DNA of 64,000 nucleotides from Streptomyces cyaneus (GTDB taxonomy: Bacteria > Actinomycetota > Actinomycetes > Streptomycetales > Streptomycetaceae). A model generated the notes under the pieces. That model searched no databases. It was not told the origin of the DNA and worked only from the letters and a program-made list of their open reading frames with translations. Positions 41,968 through 52,491 of the stretch are shown piece after piece; the stretch's first letter is position 1, and the number at the start of each line of letters is the position of its first letter. Position numbers and translations under genes: made by a program. Location: positions 248,001-312,000 of the forward strand of contig NZ_RQJW01000008.1 of assembly GCF_004028635.1 (NCBI RefSeq), written 5' to 3'.

Positions 41968-44061
41968 GTGCGTGGTGGGCGTTGGCGGCGGGTTGCCAGT
42001 CAGGTCGGGCGGAGCGTCACCGTGTGGGCGGTCTCCACCGTCACCATGCTCGTGCTGGCCGGGATCCTGCCCGACTTCCAGCTCCAGTCCGCGGACGGCG
42101 ACAGTGCGACCAGTATCGCCGTCACCGCGGCCCTCGGCGCCGGCGCGTTCGGTCTGCTCTCGGCGATCTTCTGGCCCCTCCTGGTACGGCTTCTGCTGCT
42201 GGTGCCCGCCCTCGTGCTCGGCCTGCTGGTGTTCTTCCTCAACGGCTCGCTGCTCATCGTCGCCCTGCGCCTCGTCCCCTCCGGCGACAGTGAGGCCGCC
42301 CCCGAGACCGCCGTCATCGTCGCCGCCGTGATGTCCGCCGTCGCCTCGGCCACCGGCGCCGCCCTCGCCGTACGGGACGACGACGCGTACCGGCGCCGGC
42401 TGTACCGCCTGGCCGACCGCCGACGAAGAGCCCTGCCGCCCGGCCCGTCCAGCCCCGGCACCGTCTTCGTGCAGCTCGACGGCGTCGGCCACGACGTCCT
42501 CCTCGACGCCGTCGGCAAGGACCTGATGCCCACCGTCGCCCGCTGGCTCGGCAACGGCAACGGCACCGGCGCCCGCCCCACCCACCGGCTCACCCCTTGG
42601 CGCACGGACTGGTCCAGCCAGACCGGTGCCAGCCAGCTCGGCATCCTGCACGGCAGCAACCACGACATCCCCGCCTTCCGCTGGTACGAGAAGGCCGGCC
42701 GCGAGGTGATGGTCTGCAACCGCCCCACCAGCGCCGCCGAACTCCAGCGCCGCGCCATCGACCGGACCGGCGACGGCGGCCTGCTCACCGCCGACGGCGC
42801 CAGCCGCGGCAATCTCTTCAGCGGCGGCGCCGACGAGCAGGCCCTCGTGCTGTCCATCGCCACCAAGCGCCGCAGCCGCGAGAACCGCTCCCGGGCGGGC
42901 TACTTCGCCTACTTCTCCGACCCGGCCAACGCCGTGCGCACCGCCCTGTCCTTCGTCGCCGAGGTCGGGCGCGAGATCGGCCAGTCCACCCGGGCCCGCG
43001 TCCGCAAGGTCCGGCCGAGGGTCTCGCGCGGCGGCCTCTATCCGTTCGTCCGCGCCTTCGCGACCGTCGTCGAGCGGGACGTCGTCGTGGCCGCGGTGAT
43101 GGGCGACATGCTCGCCGGGCGCACCTCCGTCTACGCCGACCTCGTGGCCTACGACGAAGTGGCACACCACTCCGGGCCGTGCAGCGGGGACGCCGAGAAG
43201 GTCCTCGAACGCCTCGACCGGGCGCTGGCGTTGATCGAGAACGTCGCCGAGCACGCGCCGCGGCCGTACCGGATCGTCGTGCTGTCGGATCACGGCCAGA
43301 GCCCCGGCGAGACCTTCCGCGCCCGCTACGGTCTCGGCCTCGGCGATCTGGTGCGGGCCGGCTGCGGGCTGCCCGTGCCGCGCAAGGCGCGCCGCACCCA
43401 CAGCGGCGCCGAGGCCCGCGCGGCCGTGCGCGCCGCGCTGCGCCGGCCCGTCGAGGAGGGCGGTGAGCAGCATCGCCCCTCCCGCCGCAGCTCGGAGCCG
43501 CTCGTGCTCGCCTCCGGCAACCTCGGCCTGGTCTCCTTCCCGGACGTGCCGCACCGCATGACCAAGGAGGAGATCGACGCCCGCCACCCGGCCCTGCTCA
43601 CCACCCTCGCCAACCACCCCGGCGTCGGCTTCGTGCTCGTCCGCAGCGAGGAGCACGGCGGGCTCGTGCTCGGCGCGTACGGCGCCGAGATCCCGCTGGA
43701 CCAACTCGACCACAATCCCGGACCGTTGGGGGTCTTCGGGCCGGGTGCCGCCGACGCCGTACGCCGCACACACTCCTTCCCGAACGCCGCCGACATCATG
43801 GTCAACTCCGCGTACGACCCGGCCGACGGCGGCGAGGTCCTCGCCTTCGAGGAGCAGATCGGCTCGCACGGCGGCCTCGGCGGCGCGCAGGGCAAGCCTT
43901 TCCTGCTGTCGCCGCTCGCCCTCTCCGCGCCGGTCGACGACGGGGAGGACCTCGCCGGCGCCGAGCAAGTGCACCGCGTGCTACGCCGCTGGCTGCGTGA
44001 GTCGAACGGCCCCCAGGTGCCCTTGGAGGCGGAGCCGGAGCCGGAGGACCGGGCCGCCTGA
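41968..44061 (+). CDS. Holin-like membrane domain fused to alkaline phosphatase-superfamily phosphodiesterase
   Basis: A 697-residue protein starting at GTG 41968. Residues about 15-145 hold four hydrophobic helices of the phage_holin_4_2 type (VWAVSTVTMLVLAGILPDF, LGLLVFFLNGSLLIVAL). Residues about 160-690 form an alkaline phosphatase/nucleotide pyrophosphatase-like catalytic domain: VFVQLDGVGHDVL (first metal Asp), TDWSSQTGASQLGILHG (nucleophile Thr/Ser), DEVAHHSG (metal His/Asp) and VVLSDHGQS (metal Asp-His). Thus a membrane-anchored phosphodiesterase or phosphotransferase acting on a lipid or wall phosphate; the substrate is unknown. The gene immediately downstream is a MoxR ATPase. Confidence 0.8.
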   Translation: MRGGRWRRVASQVGRSVTVWAVSTVTMLVLAGILPDFQLQSADGDSATSIAVTAALGAGAFGLLSAIFWPLLVRLLLLVPALVLGLLVFFLNGSLLIVALRLVPSGDSEAAPETAVIVAAVMSAVASATGAALAVRDDDAYRRRLYRLADRRRRALPPGPSSPGTVFVQLDGVGHDVLLDAVGKDLMPTVARWLGNGNGTGARPTHRLTPWRTDWSSQTGASQLGILHGSNHDIPAFRWYEKAGREVMVCNRPTSAAELQRRAIDRTGDGGLLTADGASRGNLFSGGADEQALVLSIATKRRSRENRSRAGYFAYFSDPANAVRTALSFVAEVGREIGQSTRARVRKVRPRVSRGGLYPFVRAFATVVERDVVVAAVMGDMLAGRTSVYADLVAYDEVAHHSGPCSGDAEKVLERLDRALALIENVAEHAPRPYRIVVLSDHGQSPGETFRARYGLGLGDLVRAGCGLPVPRKARRTHSGAEARAAVRAALRRPVEEGGEQHRPSRRSSEPLVLASGNLGLVSFPDVPHRMTKEEIDARHPALLTTLANHPGVGFVLVRSEEHGGLVLGAYGAEIPLDQLDHNPGPLGVFGPGAADAVRRTHSFPNAADIMVNSAYDPADGGEVLAFEEQIGSHGGLGGAQGKPFLLSPLALSAPVDDGEDLAGAEQVHRVLRRWLRESNGPQVPLEAEPEPEDRAA

Positions 44062-44098
44062 AAAATCGGCTGCGTCCGAGGGGCTGCGGGCACACACT

Positions 44099-44122
44099 GT
44101 TCGAGTCGAAAACCTCTCGAAC
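44099..44122. promoter_or_regulatory. Perfect 7-bp inverted repeat upstream of the second MoxR gene
   Basis: GTTCGAG (44099-44105) and CTCGAAC (44116-44122), 10-base spacer, ending 20 bases before the TTG start at 44143. Position fits an operator or a leader hairpin; no consensus named. Confidence 0.5.
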
Positions 44123-44142
44123 ACCCCCAAGGAGTCCCTGCT

Positions 44143-45204
44143 TTGCAGGCAGCCGTTACCGTCACGCCCGTCCGTATCCCCGAGCTTCTCCTCGGCCTCG
44201 CCACCGTGCGGCCGGTCTTCATCTGGGGCGCCCCCGGCATCGGAAAGTCCTCGCTCGTCAGGGACTTCGCCGAGTCGCTGGGGCTGGAGTGCGTGAGCCT
44301 GCTCGGCACCCAGCTCGCGCCGGAGGACCTGATCGGCGTGCCGCAGATCCGTGACGGGCGGTCGGTGTTCTGCCCGCCGGAGGCGATCGCCCGCGACGAG
44401 CCGTACTGCCTGTTCCTGGACGAGCTGAACGCGGCCACCCCGGATGTGCAGAAGGCGTTCTACTCGCTGATCCTGGACCGCCGTATCGGCAACTACGAGC
44501 TGCCCAAGGGGTCCATCGTCATCGGTGCGGGCAACCGGGCCACCGACAACGCGCTCGCCCGCCCCATCGCGTCCGCGCTCGTCAACCGCCTCACCCACGT
44601 CCACCTGGAGGCCTCCGCCAAGGACTGGCTGACCTGGGCCGCGAACAACGGCATCCACCCGTGGATCCTGGACCACCTCACCGACCGGCCCGACCACCTG
44701 TGGTCCAAGCCGCCGAAGACCGAGGAGCCGTTCTCCACGCCCCGCTCCTGGCACATGCTCTCCGACGCCCTGCACTCCTTCGGCCAGGGCCTCGACGAGG
44801 AGACGCTGAAGGTGCTCGCGCACGGCACGCTGACGCCCGTGCACGCCACCGCGTTCTGCGGCTACGTCAAGATCGTGCGCAGCCAGTTCGGCATCGAGGC
44901 GATCATCAAGGGCGACGCCCGCTGGCCGCACCGCATGGAGGACCGCGACCTGCTCTACTACCTCGCCGAGTCCTTCCGCGGGCGCCTGATCAAGGAACTC
45001 CCGGTCAGCAAGGAGCACATGTCGGCGAGCGGCCGGCAGACCGCGTACCGCGCGAAGTCGCTGCTGGTGCAGCTCGCGGAGATCTCCGTCGAGGTCGCCC
45101 AGAGCGTCATCGCCTCCGACGCCGACGGGAACCCGGTGCTGCCCGCCTGGTTCCTGGTCGAGGCGGCGCGGGACATGCCGCGGCTGGTCGAGGCGCGGCG
45201 ATGA
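44143..45204 (+). CDS. MoxR-type AAA+ ATPase (second pair)
   Basis: A 353-residue AAA+ ATPase starting at TTG 44143, with AAGGAG at suitable distance. Walker A GAPGIGKSSLVRD, Walker B CLFLDELNAATPDVQKAF, sensor 1 IVIGAGNRATDNALARP with a likely arginine finger, and the second subdomain with SWHMLSDALHSFGQG. The family pairs with vWA proteins to insert metal or activate enzymes. The next gene is a vWA protein overlapping by ATGA. Distinct in sequence from the MoxR of the conflict operon at 28 kb (compare Walker A GVPGVGKST). Confidence 0.92.
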   Translation: MQAAVTVTPVRIPELLLGLATVRPVFIWGAPGIGKSSLVRDFAESLGLECVSLLGTQLAPEDLIGVPQIRDGRSVFCPPEAIARDEPYCLFLDELNAATPDVQKAFYSLILDRRIGNYELPKGSIVIGAGNRATDNALARPIASALVNRLTHVHLEASAKDWLTWAANNGIHPWILDHLTDRPDHLWSKPPKTEEPFSTPRSWHMLSDALHSFGQGLDEETLKVLAHGTLTPVHATAFCGYVKIVRSQFGIEAIIKGDARWPHRMEDRDLLYYLAESFRGRLIKELPVSKEHMSASGRQTAYRAKSLLVQLAEISVEVAQSVIASDADGNPVLPAWFLVEAARDMPRLVEARR

Positions 45205-47018
45205 GCCGCACCGGCGGCCAGGGGAACAAGAAGGGCAAGGGGCAGAAGAAGCGCGACCTGGCGGCGGAGGCCTTCGCGGAGGGGATGCGGCTGGTGCGGG
45301 CCAACCCGGCGCTCGCCGCCGTCGAGTTCGTCGTCTGCCGCCACGAGAACTGCGAACAGGCGCCCCGTGACGGCCTCGTCCGCGTCGACTCCGACGGCGA
45401 CCTGCACGCCCACCCGCATCGCATCGCCGAACCCGCCCACTGGGCCTGGGCGATAGCGCATGCCGTCCTGCACCTCGGCTTCGGCCACGTCCCCTCGGCG
45501 AAGGGCAGGCCCGTGCAGCCCGACCGCGCCGACCTGGCCGCCCGCTGCGTCGTCGTCAACCGCTTCCTGCTCACCTTCCCGGTCGGGCAGGCCCCGGACC
45601 ACCTCCCCCTGGCCTACCCGGACGGCGACGAGGAACAGCTCGCCACGCGCTGGCGGCGGGACGGCGTTCCGGCCGTGTACGAGCACTGCGGCACGGCGGG
45701 TTCGGAGCCCGACCTGCTGCTCGTGGAGTGGACGGGCTGGTTCGGGTCACCGCCGGACCACCAACTCGCCTTCGCCACCGCGCTGACCCGCACCGTCTCC
45801 TCCGCGATGGACATGGCGGGCGGCCGCCGCGACTCCCTGGACGGCGAGCCGCTCAAGAAGCGGCCCTGGCAGTGGGCGCTGGAGTGGTTCATCACGTCCT
45901 ACCCGCTGCTCGGCGGCATCGCGGCCGGCATCAAGCTGGTCGCCGACGCCGAACTCGCCCGCGCGCACGGCATCTCCGTCGCCGCCGTCAACGCCGAGGC
46001 CGGCGAGATCTACATCAACCCGCTGCGGACCTTCGAGTCCGAGGAATGGCGGTTCATCCTCGCCCACGAGATGCTGCACGCCGCCCTGCGCCACGGCGAC
46101 CGCTGCGGCACCCGCGACCCGTACCTGTTCAACGTCGCCTGCGACTACGTCATCAACGGCTGGCTGCGCGAGATGCAGGTCGGGGAGATGCCCCAAGGCC
46201 TGCTGTACGACGCGCAGTTCAGCGGTCTGTCCGCCGAGGAGGTGTACGACCGGATCGCCGGCGATCTGCGCCGGATGCGCCGGCTGGCCACCCTGCGCGG
46301 CAAGGGCGTCGGTGATGTGCTCGGCGCTCCGCTCGCCCCGCCCGGCGACTATGTCGACCTCGACGAGTTCTATCGCCGGGGCCTGTGCCAGGGCCTGGAC
46401 CTGCACCAGCAGCAGGAACGCGGGTTCCTTCCGGGCGGCCTGGTCCAGGAGATCCGCGCGCTCAGCCATCCCCCGCTGCCCTGGGACGCCCGACTCGCCC
46501 GCTGGTTCGACGAGTTCGTGCCGCGCCCGGAGCCCGTCCGGACCTACGCCCGCCCCTCGCGCCGCCAGTCGTCCACGCCCGACATCCCGCGCGCGGGCCG
46601 CTACTTCCCGCCCGAGGAGATCGCCCGCTGCACCTTCGGCGTCGTCCTGGACACCTCCGGCTCGATGGGCGCCGGCCTGCTCGGCAAGGCGCTGGGCGCC
46701 ATCGCCTCCTACGCCGCGGCCCGGGACGTACCGGCGGCGCGGGTGGTGTTCTGCGACGCGGCGCCGTACGACGCGGGGTATGTGCCGGTCACGGACATCG
46801 CCGGGCGGGTGCGGGTGCACGGCCGGGGCGGTACCGTCCTGCAGCCCGGGATCGACCTGCTGCAGCGCGCGGACGACTTCCCGCCGGGCGCGCCCGTCCT
46901 GGTCATCACGGACGGGTGGTGCGACGTTCTGCGGGTGCGGCGCGAGCACGCGTACCTGATCCCCCAGGGTCGTCGCCTGCCGTTCACCCCGCGTGGGCCG
47001 GTCTTCCGGGTGCAGTGA
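45201..47018 (+). CDS. DUF2201 metallopeptidase-like / vWA domain protein
   Basis: A 605-residue partner of the preceding ATPase. The middle part contains the zinc-peptidase motif HEMLHAALRHGDR (HExxH), with CDYVINGWL after it, typical of DUF2201 predicted metallopeptidases. Residues about 470-605 form a vWA-like domain with the MIDAS DTSGSMG and VVFCDAAPY, VLVITDGWCD. So ATPase-driven activation of a hydrolase or metal-handling function is plausible. The N-terminus is Lys-rich (GNKKGKGQKKR). The start overlaps the MoxR stop (ATGA), as in the other operon. Confidence 0.88.
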   Translation: MSRTGGQGNKKGKGQKKRDLAAEAFAEGMRLVRANPALAAVEFVVCRHENCEQAPRDGLVRVDSDGDLHAHPHRIAEPAHWAWAIAHAVLHLGFGHVPSAKGRPVQPDRADLAARCVVVNRFLLTFPVGQAPDHLPLAYPDGDEEQLATRWRRDGVPAVYEHCGTAGSEPDLLLVEWTGWFGSPPDHQLAFATALTRTVSSAMDMAGGRRDSLDGEPLKKRPWQWALEWFITSYPLLGGIAAGIKLVADAELARAHGISVAAVNAEAGEIYINPLRTFESEEWRFILAHEMLHAALRHGDRCGTRDPYLFNVACDYVINGWLREMQVGEMPQGLLYDAQFSGLSAEEVYDRIAGDLRRMRRLATLRGKGVGDVLGAPLAPPGDYVDLDEFYRRGLCQGLDLHQQQERGFLPGGLVQEIRALSHPPLPWDARLARWFDEFVPRPEPVRTYARPSRRQSSTPDIPRAGRYFPPEEIARCTFGVVLDTSGSMGAGLLGKALGAIASYAAARDVPAARVVFCDAAPYDAGYVPVTDIAGRVRVHGRGGTVLQPGIDLLQRADDFPPGAPVLVITDGWCDVLRVRREHAYLIPQGRRLPFTPRGPVFRVQ

Positions 47019-47083
47019 GCCGGAGTGTGATCGGATGGGGGGCACGGACCCAGGAAACGGGCCCCCACGCGAAAGGAAGAATC

Positions 47084-47512
47084 GTGGCTACCACGCGCTC
47101 CGCACACACCGTCTGGGAAGGCAACCTGCTCGAGGGCAACGGTGTCGTCAACTTCGACTCCTCGGGAGCCATCGCCGCCCAGCCGGTCACGTGGGCCTCG
47201 CGCTCCCAGGAGGCGAACGGCAAGACCAGCCCCGAGGAGCTGATCGCTGCCGCGCACTCCAGCTGCTTCTCCATGGCGCTGTCGCACGCCCTGGCGGGTG
47301 CCGGCACCCCGCCCACCAAGCTGGTCACCTCGGCCGACGTGAGCTTCCAGCCGGGGGAGGGGATCACCGGCAGCCACCTCACTGTCGAGGGCACGGTTCC
47401 CGGCATCGACGAGGAGACCTTCGTCGCCGCGGCGGAGGATGCCAAGAAGAACTGCCCGGTCAGTCAGGCGCTGACGGGCACGACGATCACGTTGTCCGCG
47501 AAGCTGGCGTAG
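47084..47512 (+). CDS. OsmC/Ohr family peroxiredoxin
   Basis: A 142-residue protein starting at GTG 47084 behind AAAGGAAG. OsmC fold with two reactive cysteines: the first in AAHSSCFSMALSHAL, the second in KKNCPVSQAL, the thiol pair that reduces organic hydroperoxides. Member of the osmotically inducible OsmC subgroup. Followed by a strong hairpin that may terminate transcription. Fits the oxidative-stress set (katE, PfpI) of the window. Confidence 0.93.
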   Translation: MATTRSAHTVWEGNLLEGNGVVNFDSSGAIAAQPVTWASRSQEANGKTSPEELIAAAHSSCFSMALSHALAGAGTPPTKLVTSADVSFQPGEGITGSHLTVEGTVPGIDEETFVAAAEDAKKNCPVSQALTGTTITLSAKLA

Positions 47513-47572
47513 CGGTTCGCCTACAGGGGTGCCGCGGAGGGCTGTGTGGCGTCTGCGGCGGCGTCGTGGCTT

Positions 47573-47595
47573 GTCGCGCAGTTCCCCGCGCCCCT
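47573..47595 (+). repeat. 23-bp dispersed repeat, copy 1
   Basis: It starts GTCGCGCAGTTCC and is identical to 58272-58294 (23 of 23 by eye). A common streptomycete intergenic motif whose 3' half forms part of a terminator-like hairpin here. Confidence 0.8.
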
Positions 47596-47606
47596 CGGGG
47601 GGCGCG
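47587..47606 (+). terminator. Strong GC hairpin after osmC
   Basis: CGCGCCCC (47587-47594), loop TCGG, GGGGCGCG (47599-47606), 75 bases after the OsmC stop, followed by a second small hairpin GCCCTTCGGGC. No U-tract, as usual in Streptomyces. Probably ends the osmC transcript before dnaK. Confidence 0.6.
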
Positions 47607-47683
47607 GCCCTTCGGGCCTGCCCCCCGAACACTGAGCGGGCGCTCACTTCCGTTTGGTACCCGTCCCCCCGGTCACCCGTCCC

Positions 47684-47704
47684 ATTGACAAGAACCCGCT
47701 CAAG
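47684..47704 (+). promoter_or_regulatory. HAIR-like element with overlapping -35 box upstream of dnaK
   Basis: ATTGACA (47684-47690), 7 bases, GCTCAAG (47698-47704), 45 bases before the dnaK ATG. Compared with the HspR operator CTTGAGT-N7-ACTCAAG, the spacing is exact, the right half matches 6/7 and the left 4/7. The left half is also a TTGACA -35 hexamer, so bound repressor would block RNA polymerase. Confidence 0.4.
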
Positions 47705-47749
47705 TTTTGTGCTGGAGTTCAAGGGGCGCCCTGGCGGAAGGGGACAGCG

Positions 47750-49624
<1,875 letters not shown>

Positions 49625-49646
49625 GACCCGGCCCTGGCACCCGGCC

Positions 49647-50369
49647 CTAGGACCCGGCCCTCTCCCAGCCCCGCCGCTCCGGCCGCGGCCCCAGTTGCTC
49701 GGGGTCGCGGCTGCGGTACACCACATACGGCCGGAACAGGTACTGGACCGGCGCGCTGAACATGTGGACCAGCCGGGTGTACGGCACCAGGGCGATGAGG
49801 GCCATGCCGAACACCACGTGGATCTGGTACAGGACCGGGACGCCTCCCATCAGGTCGGTGTCCGGGCTGAGGGTGAACAGGCTGCGGGCCCAAGGGGCGA
49901 TGGACTGGCGGTAGTCGTAGCCGTCGCCGGAGGTGTGGGACAGCTTGGCGACCATGCCCAGCACGATCGCCGCGACCAGCACCACGTACATCATCTTGTC
50001 GTTGACGGTGGTCGCGCGGAACACCGGTGCCCGGGTGCGGCGGCGGTAGACCAGCAGCGCGATCCCGCCGACCGTGACGATGCCGGCCGCCGTGCCGCCG
50101 TAGAGGGAGCACAGGTGGTAGGCGTGCTCACTGACGCCGCCGGCGTCCGTCCACGACTCGGGGATGAACAGGCCGACGATGTGGCCCACCAGCACGAACA
50201 GGATGCCGTAGTGGAAGGCGGGCGAGGCGATGTTCAGGAGCCTCGACTCGTACACCCGGGATGAGCGGGTCGTCCAGCCGAACCTGTCGTAGCGGTGGCG
50301 CCAGACCAGGCCGGCGACGAGCACGGCGAGGGTGACGTAGGGCAGGACGCCCCACAGGAGCGTGGTCAT
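49647..50369 (-). CDS. narI: Respiratory nitrate reductase gamma subunit (cytochrome b)
   Basis: A 240-residue membrane protein with five helices; the first is MTTLLWGVLPYVTLAVLVAG. Haem-ligand histidines probably lie in FHYGILFVLVGHIVGLF and, near the C-terminus, in IHVVFGMALIALVPYTRLVHMF. It takes electrons from menaquinol and passes them to NarH. Last gene of narGHJI, overlapping narJ by four bases. Confidence 0.94.
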   Translation of the reverse strand: MTTLLWGVLPYVTLAVLVAGLVWRHRYDRFGWTTRSSRVYESRLLNIASPAFHYGILFVLVGHIVGLFIPESWTDAGGVSEHAYHLCSLYGGTAAGIVTVGGIALLVYRRRTRAPVFRATTVNDKMMYVVLVAAIVLGMVAKLSHTSGDGYDYRQSIAPWARSLFTLSPDTDLMGGVPVLYQIHVVFGMALIALVPYTRLVHMFSAPVQYLFRPYVVYRSRDPEQLGPRPERRGWERAGS

Positions 50370-50860
50370 GGGCGCGCCCCCGGGTGGTCGGTCGGAAGGG
50401 TGGCGCACACGGCGTCCAGGACGGACGCGTACGGTGTGCCGAAGTCGGTGAGCCGGGCGCGGAGTTGCTCCAGGCACTCCCGGTGCTCCAGCAGGAGGTC
50501 GGTGTCGCCGGTGCGGGCCGTGAACTCCAGTACCGCGGGCAGGAAGTCGGGCAGTTCCTCGCCGGCGAACTCCAGGCCGTGGGCGCGGTAGACGTCCTTG
50601 AAGCGGACCAGAGACATGCCGCGCCGCCGGGTGTCCCCGTCGCGCCACCAGCTCAGGTACAGGCTGTGGCGGTTCGTGAAGTCGAAGACCTGGACGTAGT
50701 GGGCGGCCAGTTCGTCGGGTGGCGTCGCAGCCGCGTGGTCGGTGAACTCCCGCAACTGCGGGGCCGCCTCGCGCAGGAGTGGCAGGCGGGCGCGGAAGTC
50801 GTCGTCGGGGTAGGTCAGGCAGAGCGCGGCCGCCTGGTACAGCACCTCGAAGGACGGCAT
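50366..50860 (-). CDS. narJ: Nitrate reductase molybdenum cofactor assembly chaperone
   Basis: A 164-residue NarJ/TorD-family chaperone: FEVLYQAAALCLTYPDDDFR, YVQVFDFTNRHSLYLSWWRDGD, and LPDFLPAVLEFTA with the EH.ECL segment. It binds apo-NarG and directs Mo-bisMGD insertion; not part of the final enzyme. Overlaps narH (stop/start share one base) and narI. Confidence 0.93.
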   Translation of the reverse strand: MPSFEVLYQAAALCLTYPDDDFRARLPLLREAAPQLREFTDHAAATPPDELAAHYVQVFDFTNRHSLYLSWWRDGDTRRRGMSLVRFKDVYRAHGLEFAGEELPDFLPAVLEFTARTGDTDLLLEHRECLEQLRARLTDFGTPYASVLDAVCATLPTDHPGARP

Positions 50861-52491
50861 CAGGCCTCCTCGGCGTCGGTTGTGGGGGTGATGGAGGTTG
50901 TGTCGGCCGTGTCGTCCGCGGTCTGTCGTCCGCGCAGGAGGTGGAAGTTCTCCACCGGCACCAGCGGCAGCAGCTTGCGGCCCGAGTCCCGGCCGAAGGG
51001 CCCGTCCCCGCCCATCCCGGGCCCGCCGTCGTAGTCCAGGCTGCAGCCCTGCGGGAGCGCCGACTCCTCCAGGCGCCGGGCGTCGCCGACGGCGGCCGTC
51101 GGGATCACGTACCGGTCCTCGTACTTGGCGATCGCCAGCAGCCGGTACATCGACTCGATCTCGTAGGTTCCCATGCCCACGGCGCCCGGCACCGAGGGGT
51201 CCGGCTCCTCCCCGAGGTTGATCGCCCGCATGTGGGAGCGCATCGCGGCGAGCCTCTCCAGCGAGGACCGGACCGGGCCGACGTCGCCCGCCGTGAACAA
51301 CTCCGCCAGGTACTCCAGCGGGATGCGCAGACTGTCGATCGCGCCGAACAGGTTCCGGGCGTCCTCACCGTCGTGCCCGCTCTCCGTCAGCGCGTCCACC
51401 ACCGGGGAGAGCGGCGGGATGTACCAGACCATCGGCATCGTCCGGTACTCCGGGTGCAGCGGAAGCGCCACCCGGTACTTGCTGATCAGCGCGTGCACGG
51501 GCGAGCGACGGGCCGCCTCCAGCCAGTCGTACGGGATCCCCGCCTCCTCGCACGCCCGCCGCACCCCGGTGTCCTCGGGGTCGAGGAACACACCCAACTG
51601 CGCCTCGTACAGGTCCCGTTCGCTGCGCATCGAGGCGGCGGCCGTCACCTTGTCGGCGTCGTACAGGATCACCCCGAGGTAGCGCAGCCGGCCCACGCAT
51701 GTCTCCGAGCAGACCGTCGGCAGTCCGACCTCGACGCGCGGATAGCACAGCGTGCACTTCTCGGCCTTGCCGGTGCGGTGGTTGAAGTACACCTTCTTGT
51801 ACGGGCATCCCGTCACGCACATCCGCCAGCCCCGGCACCGGTCCTGGTCGACGAGGACGATGCCGTCCTCCGCCCGCTTGTACATCGCCCCGGACGGGCA
51901 CGACGCCACGCAGGACGGGTTGAGGCAGTGCTCGCAGATGCGCGGCAGATAGAACATGAAGGTCTGCTCGAACTCGAACCGCACCTTGTCCGAGGCCTGT
52001 CTGCGTGCCCGCTCGACCATCGGGTCGAGGTCGCCGTGGGCCGGGGCGCCGGCGAGGTTGTCGTCCCAGTTCGCCGACCACTCGATCTTCATCGGTTTGC
52101 TGTCGAGCTGCGAGATCGGCTGGGCGACCGGGAAGTCGTCGCCCAGCGGGGCGTCGGTGAGGTTCTTGTAGTCGTAGGTCCAGGGCTCGTAGTAGTCCTT
52201 GATCTCCGGCAGTTCGGGGTTGGAGAAGATCCCGGCGAGCTTGCGCAGCCGGCCGCCCGCCTTGAGCTTCAGCGCGCCGCGCCGGTTCAGCTCCCAGCCG
52301 CCGCGCCAGCGCTCCTGGTCCTCGTAGCGGCGTGGATAGCCCTGGCCGGGGCGGGTCTCGACGTTGTTGAACCAGACGTGCTCCATGCCCTGCCGGTTGG
52401 TCCACGCCTGTTTGCAGGTGACCGAGCAGGTGTGGCAGCCGATGCACTTGTCGAGGTTCATCACCATCGCGATCTGGGCCATCGGACGCAT
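50860..52491 (-). CDS. narH: Respiratory nitrate reductase beta subunit (Fe-S)
   Basis: A 543-residue iron-sulfur protein starting MRPMAQIAMVMNLDKCIGC; a second Met four codons in is also possible. Four cysteine groups: CIGCHTCSVTC, CEHCLNPSCVASCP, CRGWRMCVTGCP, where Trp replaces one Cys so that this site holds a [3Fe-4S], and CTLCYPR with VCSETC. Electrons pass from NarI to the Mo site of NarG. The ATG overlaps the narG stop by one base. Confidence 0.95.
   Translation of the reverse strand: MRPMAQIAMVMNLDKCIGCHTCSVTCKQAWTNRQGMEHVWFNNVETRPGQGYPRRYEDQERWRGGWELNRRGALKLKAGGRLRKLAGIFSNPELPEIKDYYEPWTYDYKNLTDAPLGDDFPVAQPISQLDSKPMKIEWSANWDDNLAGAPAHGDLDPMVERARRQASDKVRFEFEQTFMFYLPRICEHCLNPSCVASCPSGAMYKRAEDGIVLVDQDRCRGWRMCVTGCPYKKVYFNHRTGKAEKCTLCYPRVEVGLPTVCSETCVGRLRYLGVILYDADKVTAAASMRSERDLYEAQLGVFLDPEDTGVRRACEEAGIPYDWLEAARRSPVHALISKYRVALPLHPEYRTMPMVWYIPPLSPVVDALTESGHDGEDARNLFGAIDSLRIPLEYLAELFTAGDVGPVRSSLERLAAMRSHMRAINLGEEPDPSVPGAVGMGTYEIESMYRLLAIAKYEDRYVIPTAAVGDARRLEESALPQGCSLDYDGGPGMGGDGPFGRDSGRKLLPLVPVENFHLLRGRQTADDTADTTSITPTTDAEEA

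Noticed and set aside
47657..47662. GTACCC as minus-strand sigma-B -10
   Set aside because: No minus-strand gene downstream of it.
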